Origin: Magallana angulata
Taxonomy: Eukaryota > Mollusca > Bivalvia > Ostreida > Ostreidae
Direction: 5' to 3'
Assembly: GCF_025612915.1 (NCBI RefSeq)
Contig: NC_069111.1
Location: forward strand, 19,435,301 to 19,499,300
DNA: 64,000 nucleotides
Shown here: in pieces, positions 36,385-52,130 of the stretch
Numbering within the stretch: position 1 is the stretch's first letter
Layout of the letters: each line of letters starts with the position of its first letter
Notes under the pieces: model-generated
Databases searched by the model: none
What the model was told of the DNA's origin: nothing
Seen by the model: the letters and a program-made list of their open reading frames with translations, nothing else
Position numbers and translations under genes: made by a program

Positions 36385-36673
36385 ACATTTCTCACACATC
36401 CTACATCTTTTCTATTATCTTACTCACCCTGCATCTTATTTTTTTCCCATAACATATTTTTTTCATACACATTGTTTGTTTAGACGTAAATTTTTCGTAA
36501 ACGTGATTACAAAGACATTCCAACCTGGGCACTTCAGTGATTTATAATTTGTAAATTATATATTTAAGGAAACGGATTAATATAAGTGTTTACTTGTTTC
36601 CGAATCCTTGCCTAATTATGCATCATTGTATATATGTTGTACGTTGTATTCATAATAAACTATGGTTTACACT
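33136..36673 (+). mobile_element. CR1/Jockey-type LINE, 3.5 kb, 5'-truncated inside its 2A motif
   Basis: An 11-base target duplication bounds the insertion. The first codons read ILSGDIETNPGP, a canonical 2A ribosome-skipping motif (DxExNPGP), so everything upstream of the 2A was lost at insertion. Then follow the endonuclease (33.2-34.1 kb), reverse transcriptase (about 34.5-35.5 kb) and the long C-terminal region ending in a C-x-C...H....C finger (LLCTCGKPETNEHYLLECP). A 3' UTR of about 290 bases ends near AATAAACTATGGTTTACACT. 2A motifs in APE-type LINEs of molluscs and sea urchins are established knowledge. Confidence 0.85.
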
Positions 36674-36684
36674 AAAGTGGGTAA
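36674..36684. repeat. LINE target-site duplication, 3' side
   Basis: AAAGTGGGTAA, identical to 33125-33135. Confidence 0.8.
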
Positions 36685-36757
36685 ATTACGTTGCCGCATT
36701 GTGACCTCGTGAACACGATTACATAAAATCAATGAAGGCCATAGCCATGCAACGTAA

Positions 36758-36765
36758 TATAAATA
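36758..36765 (+). promoter_or_regulatory. TATA box of gene D
   Basis: TATAAATA about 58-65 bases before the start codon at 36823, similar to the spacing found for gene E. Confidence 0.45.
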
Positions 36766-36822
36766 TATTAGGTGAATGAATTTCTTCCTTTTTGTGAACT
36801 GAACCTCGAATACTGATAGAGT

Positions 36823-39800
36823 ATGTCTGTTTTTATGTCCTTCTTGTACATGAATTTTGCGTGGATGATTTGGACTACAGATTGCCAAAGGTAAACACAT
36901 TCTTAGAATATAAAACATAGTTGATTAATGCAATTTATTGCAAAAAAGATCTGTCTTCGACAATAAATAGTAATGCAAATGGCGTCATAGTATCAAACAT
37001 GCTGGTTATCAAGATGGCTATAACATATTCCTCTATTGGTGGCTGTAATTGGAAAGTAATCCTCTAAAATTTTAAACCACTGTGATTTCGGATTTTGATC
37101 TAGTTCTATACATGTATTTAAAACTTCTTCTGAAAATACATAGATATAGAATGATATAGTCAAAGAATGTCGAAGAGAAGAAAAAATATGACTGTTTATG
37201 TTTTGATATTTAAAGATTTAAAGGTAAAATTGTCAAATATAATTCAGTTTAACGGACATTTCTATCTCAATTTCTTTAACAGGTTTATACCAGTTCACAG
37301 CTACGATTCCTTATTTTCTTATCTGGCAAGTGGCACTGAGATAAGATATATCTTCAATGTTTCAAGCTGTGTAGAACCCGATAATCCGCCCCAGTACAAA
37401 GATATACCAACATTTGGGGGTAAAATTAATCACTTCGATGCCAGTCCAAACTCTGGCGATAAACCTGGACAGAGTTCCTTCAACGATGCACAGTTCATTC
37501 ATGGAAAAACTTACAGTATTGTTTTATAATACTCAATAAAGATCAATTGCAATTACTTGCAAATATGATAAATATATATTTTGAAATATGGTTTTGTTGA
37601 AAAATGGGAAGATTTATCTCATCATAAGAATGTGTCCTGATCTACTGTCATTTAAACTCGACCAGGGCCCCATCGTCATACTAATCAACAGTAATTATCA
37701 AATGAGTATATCGAGTGGGAGGGGTATTTAGTTTTAGCCCTATAATTTTATCAACTCTCTCTCTCTTAATTAATTCATACTGTCCTTGCTGATGTAGCGA
37801 TACGTTTAAATGTTGCATTGTCTGTTGCAGATATAGATAAGGAACTATACACGTTTTGGATTGAAAACGACACAGCCAAGGTATTCTGGGCTAAGCCTGG
37901 CCTATTTGAAAATGATACATCGACTTTGTCAGGGTTGTACTGTAGTTGGATGCAAGGACGAGGAAAGTAAGCATTTTTTGCAAGTGAAAGAATCTGGGGG
38001 AATAAGCCGTTGCAAATGCCCACGACCCTCTCATACGTCTTATAAGAAGTAATAAACGTACGATTTAACTGGGCATTTAAACGGTGGACAGTATTGTCCA
38101 AATTGAAATGTCCAAAAATGCAAGAAAGGGGCAATCGACGTTTGAAAGGCGTAACTGCGCTTAAATTTTGTAGTATTTACCTATACTTTAAACTGGCAAA
38201 TTTAAAATGACAATCACATACTCATTTAAAGAGGTAAAATACAAAAATGTTGATTATTTTCTAACAGTATTTAATTTACTTATTTACCTCAGTCATCGTT
38301 TCATAGTTGAAAACAAAAAAAGGTCTTTGCTATGTAGTATTGATTTGCAAAAAAAGTGGGGGAGAGGCTAAGTCCCCATTAGCCCCCCCCCCCCCCCCCC
38401 CCCGGTTGATATATACCACATGGAAGACAGCGATAGTCAAACCAGTAACGTATAACAATGGGGATTGTTATAGGTCACTTGTAAAACTTTTTGTTGGTCA
38501 TTGATCCTAGTGGTCTTTGTGTCTTTTTGGTAGAACTAATTTCAAGTTATTATAAGCAAATTTTTATTATTATGAAAAAAAAGGAAAATTACATTTTAAC
38601 AATGTATATTATTAAGTAAAAAAAGAAAATTGCATTCTAACAATGTAAACAAAAAGATAAACCAAAACAAAACCATAACGCGTACGATTCGAACAACCAC
38701 TTTTACATTTACATTTGTTTAAAGAACTTCTCGCTTACCACTACACCACCGATTTGCTTGTTTAGATGCTATGATATAGCTGATTCTATTGTTATCAGTT
38801 TTCCGCAAAAGGCTGGACTTAGTCATTTAAAGATCAATCTTAAAAATTAAAAGAAGAAAACTTACTTTTTACCATAGAATGGGTTTTCGTATCATTTTTT
38901 GGAAAATTAAAAAAGGTAGACGTTAATATGTGTTAACAATATTCGTTCTTTTAAAAATGGTACGATGACCCACTCTATGAAAAATATAATTTAAACATCC
39001 GATTTCTATATAATTTTGTCGCCAAATTAGCATATAACTATTTTGTTATTAAGTAACGAAAGTGAAATTTGCTAGAAATAAAATATTTTTTTTAATGAAC
39101 ATATGTGGCTTTTTGCCTCGACTTATTCCCCCAGATTCTTGTATTAGAAGTACGCTTAAAAACTAATCAAAATAATTGAATTGAAACTATCAATTATCTC
39201 TTGAACCTTCAGATTTCAAGAATTAAACACTCAAATAATTTTTCAACAAAACACCCTTTCATGTCGTCTAGATAACCATATCATTTGTGATCTAAACTGA
39301 ATTTAAAATCAAGTAATTTGATATCAAAACAGATTTTGGGCCAAAACACACATCAGAAAAAGACAGCTGACGTCAGCAAAGGAAGTTAAGGACACGCTTT
39401 TTTCTGGTGGGGAGGTCAATTACTTAGTGAACAAGACCCAATGCAAATGTCTAGAAACATCGGACCAATTCATGGATGGCATAGCCGGAGACACAGTCAA
39501 ATGTAATGTTTGAAGTGCTTCAACCAAATACATTTTTAAACGACTTATTAAGCCATTACAGATTTAAGTTTTTCATGTACAGACATGATTAACTATGACT
39601 TTAAAAAACAATAGAATTTACATGAAACTGCTTTTCCTTCTTAATTTGTTGACCCTTTTTATCAAAGACTTATTCAGATTCCATGCATTGTCTGATTTAC
39701 AATTATATTTTATTTTAACAGCTTTCAAACTGACTAAAGATGGCTCCATCGAATTTTCATCAGACTCTACGACAGTATTCCCAATTGCATGGACATATAT

Positions 39801-39966
39801 TCGAGTCATAACGGTTGTTAATGTCCATTCAAACAACACCGTAACCTTCAGTACGTCACGATTTGACACCGTGACTTTGGAAGAGTCTACTAATGACATG
39901 TTGATTTGTCCAATACATACGGCATCCTCACCACAGGGAGTCAAATTTTTTGTAAACGTAAACTGA
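36823..39966 (+). CDS. Array gene D: secreted two-repeat protein, 283 residues, five exons
   Basis: Exons 36823-36890, 37283-37515, 37831-37966, 39333-39502 and 39722-39966 sum to 852 bases and keep the family phases 2-1-2-1. Exons 2 and 3 have exactly the lengths seen in B (233 and 136). Exon 1 encodes MSVFMSFLYMNFAWMIWTTDCQ; its C-terminal CQ matches gene E. Family marks: SYDSLFSYLASGTEIRYIFN, FGGKINHF, an N-D-T sequon before AKVFW, YCSW, then exon 4 with a CKC pair and exon 5 with LTKDGSIEFS, NNTVTF and a final FFVNVN. It is strongly diverged from A-C but has no defect. Intron 3 is enlarged by a DNA element (37988-39140). The second in-frame ATG in exon 1 could also serve as the start. Confidence 0.72.
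37988..39140. mobile_element. DNA element with AAGAATCTGGGGGAATAAG ends, in intron 3 of gene D
   Basis: A terminal inverted repeat, perfect over AAGAATCTGGGGGAATAAG and imperfect for about 15 more bases, lies at 37988 and inverted at 39140. The ~1.15 kb between them contains a C-run and a tRNA-like SINE piece but no transposase frame. A target duplication was not resolved. Confidence 0.55.
38670..38775 (-). mobile_element. tRNA-derived SINE-like fragment
   Basis: On the minus strand TGGTGTAGTGGTAAGC resembles a polymerase III A box. GGTTGTTCGAATCG about 45 bases on resembles a B box. It does not fold into a complete tRNA, so a SINE head is more likely than a tRNA gene. Confidence 0.4.
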
Positions 39967-41407
39967 AATAAAATACTCTTTTGGCATCTCTGTAAATGAA
40001 ATTACACAGAACACTGTCTTTATATCTTATTTCTTAAAACCTGTATATACGTAAGAAACGCAATTCATTTTTATTTCATAATATGGAAATTAAGCAATAT
40101 ACACCCGTGCGGCTTTTTTTTAATGTAAATTTCAGAACCCTGTCCAAGCGTTGTCTTTATATTTGAATTTCAATTTAAACTTCGTTTCCAATTACACATG
40201 CCCTGTTTTCAAAACATTGCAAGAAATAAAGTTTTCAAAATATAGAACTATCTGTTATAACACTTAAATGAAATTCGATTTAGCATACATCTGTTTTACT
40301 ATTACCAAGTTAAAAATCAGACGTTAATAACACAATAGAAAAGTCATAACTTTATCTTGTGATTAACACTGTGCGGATAATTATGCTCGTACCAATCACG
40401 TAAAATAAGGGATACACAGTATTCCGATTCACTTTTAAATACAATTTTGTTGCGAAATCTGTAAACCGGATATTAGAAATGTAAGGAAAAAGATTTTTTT
40501 TTCACAAAATATTTCTCTCTTTGAATTTGCGACTTTGACAGGGGTTTGTGTACACACACCACCAAGTCACATCCAGGTATTTTGAATCACATATGCGTTA
40601 AGTGGAATAAGTTTCAATCAAATGTTGCTTTCTGTTGTTAATGATATTATCTATTGATACTTTGAATCTCTTTATCTTTATTTCTACGTGTCATTTTACA
40701 AAAAAAGAAATGTTTATTTTCACATTATTTTTCAACAAATATACGAATCGAGCTTTGTTTTCTCACCTCTGTATCTCGCTTGTAATTTGACATCTAACAT
40801 TTAAATAATCAACCATTTAATATACACAAGTAAACCATTTTCCATGTAAAAATTGAAAACGAATAACCAAAATTATGATCACAGATCGTGGTTATGTTCC
40901 GTTAAGAAATAGAGAGGAAAAATACCTTGCGGGGATAAATCTACTTATGGCAATAGAACATATAATAGTATCAAACCGCAAATGGTTTACTTGAATACCA
41001 GTAACCTGATCAAAAGTTGTTTATTTACATTGATTGATTTAATTGTTTAATGATTTATTTACACTGTACATGTGATAAAGGATTATGAAACATGTGTCGC
41101 ACTTCCGTAGAGATAATTCTAATAAGCTAATATATATAAATCTCTCAAAGATTTAAAATTAATAAACAACAATATTATTGCAAATCTGATCATTAGAATG
41201 AAAGGCAGACTACTGTCCACTGTAACTTAAAAATGATTTTATTAACTATGAGAATTGTAATTTGAAGATATCTTATTATCTTGCCAAACACACAAAAACT
41301 GTTGATCGACTTTTGATCTTTAGTACATGAAGTACTTGCGAGAACTGTGTCACCCACTTATTGTTGTCTAGCAAGAGCAAACGCACACATTGTACACTTA
41401 GAAGACA

Positions 41408-41474
<67 letters not shown>

Positions 41475-42538
41475 GGTATGTGCGTGTGCAACCTTGTAAA
41501 TGTTACATGTTAAAAAATAAAATGCACAGGTAATTTATATTCGTTCGATCTTGATGAAACGGAAATTACCGGTTGGCTTTTTGACGACTGCTGCTTAAAA
41601 TCACACATGTATCGGTAGTGAAATGTTCAACAATTATACAGTTGTTGAGTGGGATTAGGGTAACATATGATTTGTTGGACCCTCTGACTGAAATGTTGCC
41701 TTCGGACTTTGGCAATATTTCTGTCGCCAGAGACAACAAATCATACGTTGCCTTCATACCCAGTCAATAATTGAATAATATTGACAATTCATTGACGTCC
41801 ATATTTTACAAGATTTAAAATTGCTTGGATTACTTGAGCATTTTAATAGATTACGATCAATTACAAAAACAAAATATAATTCATAAAATCATAACATGTA
41901 CGTTGAAATTGTAATCATTTCATTAACGTTACATGGGACCTACGTTCAGCAAATTCCGTCGTATCTTTGCAAAAAAATACATTTATGTATTTTGTTTTTG
42001 ACAATGCATGTTCGATTATTTTATAATTGATGGAAATCCCTAAAAATAAATTTCTGCATACATAGGAGGTTTTTTTTTTTTTTAAATGTAGTGTCAAAAG
42101 CATTGATTTCAATATTAATGATTTTGCATTCCTTCTTTTACTTAAAAAGGAGTATCAAGAGCCAACGAAAGAACTCGAGAAAAGGACACAGTACTTTAGG
42201 AGTTCGATTAAACTGAGGGGTTTTTGACCTTCCTGGTCACGATAGGAATGGGAGCACTGACCAATAATAATCTAAAAGGTCCATGTCCTGCAAAGAAAAC
42301 AAAACCTGTGATTCTCCACTCTAAATACTTATTGTTTAGCAATATCATAAAAACTACCAATGGAACATTCCTAGCCTTGACATAATTTGAAGGAGTATTC
42401 AGAATAAATTACCAGTCTATCATAAATAGGCTAGCTGACCCTTGTACATGAAAACGTTTACAAGGCCTTTACCGATGTTTGAAGATTACACTCCGATAAC
42501 AAGTCTATAGACATCCCAAGACATTAAAAGGTTGATCA
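39967..42538. other. Intergenic between genes D and E
   Basis: AT-rich. A CT microsatellite at 41411-41471 is the only distinct feature. I looked for further family exons and found none. Confidence 0.5.
41411..41471. repeat. (CT)n microsatellite
   Basis: About 30 CT units. Confidence 0.95.
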
Positions 42539-42545
42539 TATATAG
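42539..42545 (+). promoter_or_regulatory. TATA box of gene E
   Basis: TATATAG, 66 bases before the start codon at 42605. Confidence 0.4.
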
Positions 42546-42604
42546 GTTTCAGATCCACTTATAGTTCGGTTATTATCAAGAACTCTTCGAAAGGCTTGTT
42601 CAGA

Positions 42605-47838
<5,234 letters not shown>

Positions 47839-47926
47839 ATGAAGGAATGTACCATTCTTATTGTTGTGTTTGGGACAATCCTCAAATCCAACTGCCAAAG
47901 TACTCAAGAAACAACAAACAATACAG
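47839..47926 (+). CDS. Candidate signal-peptide exon, possibly an alternative first exon of gene F
   Basis: ATG opens MKECTILIVVFGTILKSNC, a good secretory leader, then a short Thr/Asn-rich stretch. The exon ends in phase 1 at G/GTAGTT. Phase 1 is what exon 2 of the AChBP-like gene F needs (it would continue GYPDMPEE). No other exon with this phase was found before F. It may instead be the orphan first exon of a lost gene. Confidence 0.4.
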
Positions 47927-48238
47927 GTAGTTATTTGAAAGATATTGGTTTTAAAAAGACAACCAATTAAACAGTTTTGGGTGTAAAGATTTCCATATTT
48001 TGTGATTTTTTTTAAAAAATTGCATTATGTTGAAACGTTGTATTGGGATATGAATTTAATTGGTCCTTTTTTAATCATTCGTATTCTTGACAAAATACCT
48101 TTTGTTAAATTTTTGGAATAAAAATGTCATTCTTCTTTAGAGAAAACTATTCTGTTTCATCTTTTTTCATCGTCTTTGTTATGTAGATTTTCACAATATC
48201 ACTGATTTATTCTCACTTTCAATTCAAATTCATATCAT

Positions 48239-48430
48239 TCTGTGGAATCATTAGAATTCTTGGAGGCTAAATTTTCGTGGTTTTCGTGGGTATAGCCCTC
48301 CCCCACAACCAAAACAATTTTAGAAAGAGTTATATTTGTTGCTGAAACAGTAACTGACGCATCCACGAATGAGCAAAAAAGTCATTATCCACGAAAATTG
48401 GCCCCCATGAATTAAAATGATTCCACAGTA
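48239..48430. mobile_element. MITE, TACTGTGGAATCATT-ended, copy 2
   Basis: Same family as 6872-7092: TGTGGAATCATTAGAATTC at the left, the inverse of TACTGTGGAATCATTTTAAT at the right, with internal CACGAAAATT arms. Confidence 0.65.
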
Positions 48431-50114
48431 TTACATAGAATAAATATGACAATATTCACGGATTTGACCGCCAAGTGTGCACTCACAAATTGCAGAGCAG
48501 ACTGCACCACCATCAACATTTCTCATCTTTATTTGAGGTTTTACCTCATCTCTCTGCACTTGCCTATAAAGTTGAGAACCGTGTTGAATAATTTCAAAAT
48601 GTCGTGACGGTGGGGCCTGGCATCATCATGTAGCGATCTAATGATTTCATTTTATAAACTTTCCGGCTTTAAATGTCTGTTGCACTTTTTTTTTAAATTG
48701 TTTGAAATCGTCAATGACCCATCTTTTTCAGGGTTGCTATAATTTTGTTAACAATCATGCATTTTTGAACTATTGTGTAAGAAATCTTTTTTTTTCTTCT
48801 AAGTTCTAGTAAATATTCTTTCGTTGTTTATGTATTTACATTAGTATTTCTGCAGAGTTATTTAGATTGTCTACATACACATACATGTGTACAAACAAAC
48901 AGTATGAAGACCAGGCATTGTTGACTGCACAATGTGATCATCTTGTGACTTGCTCAACTCATGTAATCGTGTAATACATTCAATGTAATCGTGTAATACA
49001 TTTAGGTTATTCACAATACCGCTAGTAAGAAAATGGTTATATATTTTTATAAGATATATTTTACTCTTAAAAGGAAATCTTATGCATTCAAACTTGATAG
49101 TTGGTGCCACATAAATGAGGAATCATGAATTAAAGTAAACGACTGAAATATACTCGAACAAAGACTGCTTAAGTTTTTAAAAAGAATGAAAGCGACGCTT
49201 ATAAATATAATAATATACTTCATGTATGTCAAAGTAACGCAGAGATGGAGTAGGTGTGAACTTAAAGGGGTGATAATGCTAAAGAATGACGTCTACTTTT
49301 TAAAAATCTGTACATTTTTTTTTAAATATGAAATTTGAAAAAAAAGAATAACCTCCACTGGAATCTGACGTTACACATTTCAATTTTTCATAATTGATAT
49401 ACGTACGTACAATGGTATGTTGATTAAGAATGTATATCGTCAGGTGCCTGGAATAATATTGTAGAACTTTCAAAAGTTTTTGATGAAAATGCCTAGTAGG
49501 CATTCCCCGATTCTCGTTTTTAAAAAATATTTTTAATTCCTATTTAACTCGACAAAATAGATAAAATTTCATCTAATAAAGCAAAAGGGACTGAAATACA
49601 AAAACGTGTATTAAATGGTTTGTCCAGCAAAGTAACAAAACAAAATGTAATTTTGACCATATTTCACAGTGAATAAGCCACTGAAAAGAGAACTATTATT
49701 TAAATTGCTAAAGTAATTCTGCAGTAACAAAATGGGGAAATAAAGTTCCCACAATTTTAACTGGCTTTGTAAATGTCAAGTAGATGTTACAGATGATTAG
49801 TGTAATTTGTTCCAGGAGTTGGTTTTTTTTTGCGTTGAATATAATTATGCTAATGATATAACTATGGGAAAGCAATTACTTTCACGAACTCTCCTAAACT
49901 GGACATAGAATCGTTGTAAATCTGGAAGATCTCACGTCAAACAATCAATAGGGCATGACAATTAATGGCTGCTGACTAATGAAGCGGAAGATAACTGATT
50001 GAGAAAACGGGGAGAAACAGTCGAGGGGCATGGACATTAATCGTACATTTTTTTTTGCAAACAAACTAGTCTGAAACTTATCCAAGACTATTGACTCCAT
50101 TCACATACATGTAG
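48431..50114. other. Upstream region of gene F, no gene seen
   Basis: AT-rich. No open frame with splice support and no clear TATA box near the F start. Confidence 0.4.
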
Positions 50115-50560
50115 ATGAGGATGTCGAAGAATTTCTACTTTATTTTGATCGGATTGGTGATTATTTGTGGCTGTGTTGGTAAGTTTTGTTAAAAATCAAT
50201 CAGTATTATAGGTAGGTATTTTTGAAAACGTTATTTTTTACTGGTACACGTCTATTGGACTGTCTTGTACTATTCTTTGAATTTGGATAAGTAATGAGAG
50301 AGAAAATACAAGTAAAGGTAAATATCTTTCTAATAACCCGTGAAAACCAAAACAATTCAGAGGGTTTTGTTTTTTGGTTTTTTTTAAAAAGATAAATAGA
50401 TAAGATTCATTAGAGGTATATAATGATCAATACATACGATTTGAACTTTCAAGTTCTCTTATTTTCTTTTTATAGTAATAAACGATTAAGAGGATAAAAG
50501 TTTTACCAATCCAACTAAAATTTGATGTTTACTATTTATTGGGGATGGATGAGAATTACT

Positions 50561-50592
<32 letters not shown>

Positions 50593-50878
50593 AAAAAGTT
50601 ATGTTAATTTGACGTAATAAAACATGGTATATAAATCAGTGTCGTTTTCCGCATTGTGTGCGTCCTGGGTCAACTTAAATCTACAGCTACAGTATATCCA
50701 TTAAATGTCGTGGAACAGTACTTAATATAGACATGTAACATTTTTTATTTCAGGGATAATATATTTCTCGCTTGGCATTTATACATAATTTTTTTTTATA
50801 CTATGATTCTCGTCCCAACAATCAGTCAATCATTATATCAATATAAGCATTTTTATACTGCCTTTGTTATCTTCCCTC

Positions 50879-50951
<73 letters not shown>

Positions 50952-52068
50952 GAAACCATTAGATTTAGAATTAATATCATTTTTAAAGATATTTTTGTGC
51001 ATTTTCTTATATACATTTTTCTAAGCTATAGTGAATACACTACTATTCAATATGGAAAAAAAAGCAATATCACAATGTATGAAGTATTGTTTGCACGGAA
51101 TTTTGACCATGAGGTGACAAAGACTATTGACCTCGGTCATATCAGGACACCGAGTGGACATGGTCCAGCGGTTAGCATAGGCGTCGGAACCGGGGGGGCT
51201 GGGGGGGGGCTTAGCCCCCCCACTTTTTTTGCAAAGTTATACCTAACCATTAGAAACATAGCATGATAGAGGGTTCAGCCCCCCCACTTATTCTCGCAGG
51301 AAAGATTATTGTTCCTAAATTTACAATTTACCTTGAAAGATTGAGAAGTTAGATTCAAAAGCATAGTACCCCCCCCCCCCCCCCCCCCCCCCCCACGGAT
51401 TAGGAATTTCATGATTTTGGAAAAAAAAAAATTTGGGTAAGCAATTTTTTTTTTGGGAAGTATAGGTATACTCCCCCCCCCCCCCACGGATTAGGATTTC
51501 CATGATTTTGGGAATAACTTTTTTCTGAGGATTAGTCTAGCCCCCCCCCCCCCACTTTCAATTTGCTTCCGACGCCTATGGTTAGTGTACAGGTAAGAAG
51601 GGGCTGAAGAAGGTTCATATGCGTCGGAACCGACCCCCCCCCCCCACTTTTTCTCGTAGCAAACATGATATTTCTTAAATTTAAACGTAAAAAATTGAAG
51701 TATCAGGAAGGTGACGCTAGACCCTCCATTTCCGGTAGAATGTAAGGAATTGAAAAGAGAATTGAGAATGATATTGAAAAAATTGTAGTTATAGGTATAC
51801 TAAGCCCCCTTCACTCATGATTTTGTGAGAGAAATTTTTCTGTGTATGTGTTTTTCTTTCGGTTTTTTTTTTTGGCTTGTCAAGATTTCTGATGAGTAGT
51901 CTAGCCCCCTTCCCCCTTTCAATTTGCTTCCGACGCCACTAAGATTTGATGATTCTGACTTTTAGTTATTAGATCATCTAAAGTTTCACGTAAATATAGC
52001 TGTGAACATGTATGAGGTATTGAAAAAAAATCAATTTAGTATATTTTACTATGAGAGCTTATTACTAT

Positions 52069-52130
<62 letters not shown>

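Noticed and set aside
37167-37282. N-terminal extension of gene D exon 2 as its start (MSKRRKNM...)
   Set aside because: It lacks a signal peptide. The exon at 36823-36890 gives a leader, the correct phase 2 and a good GTAAAC donor.
41276-41491. Arg-Glu repeat frames at this and other GA/CT runs (18560-18820, 46598-46801)
   Set aside because: Pure microsatellite translation without start context or splice support.
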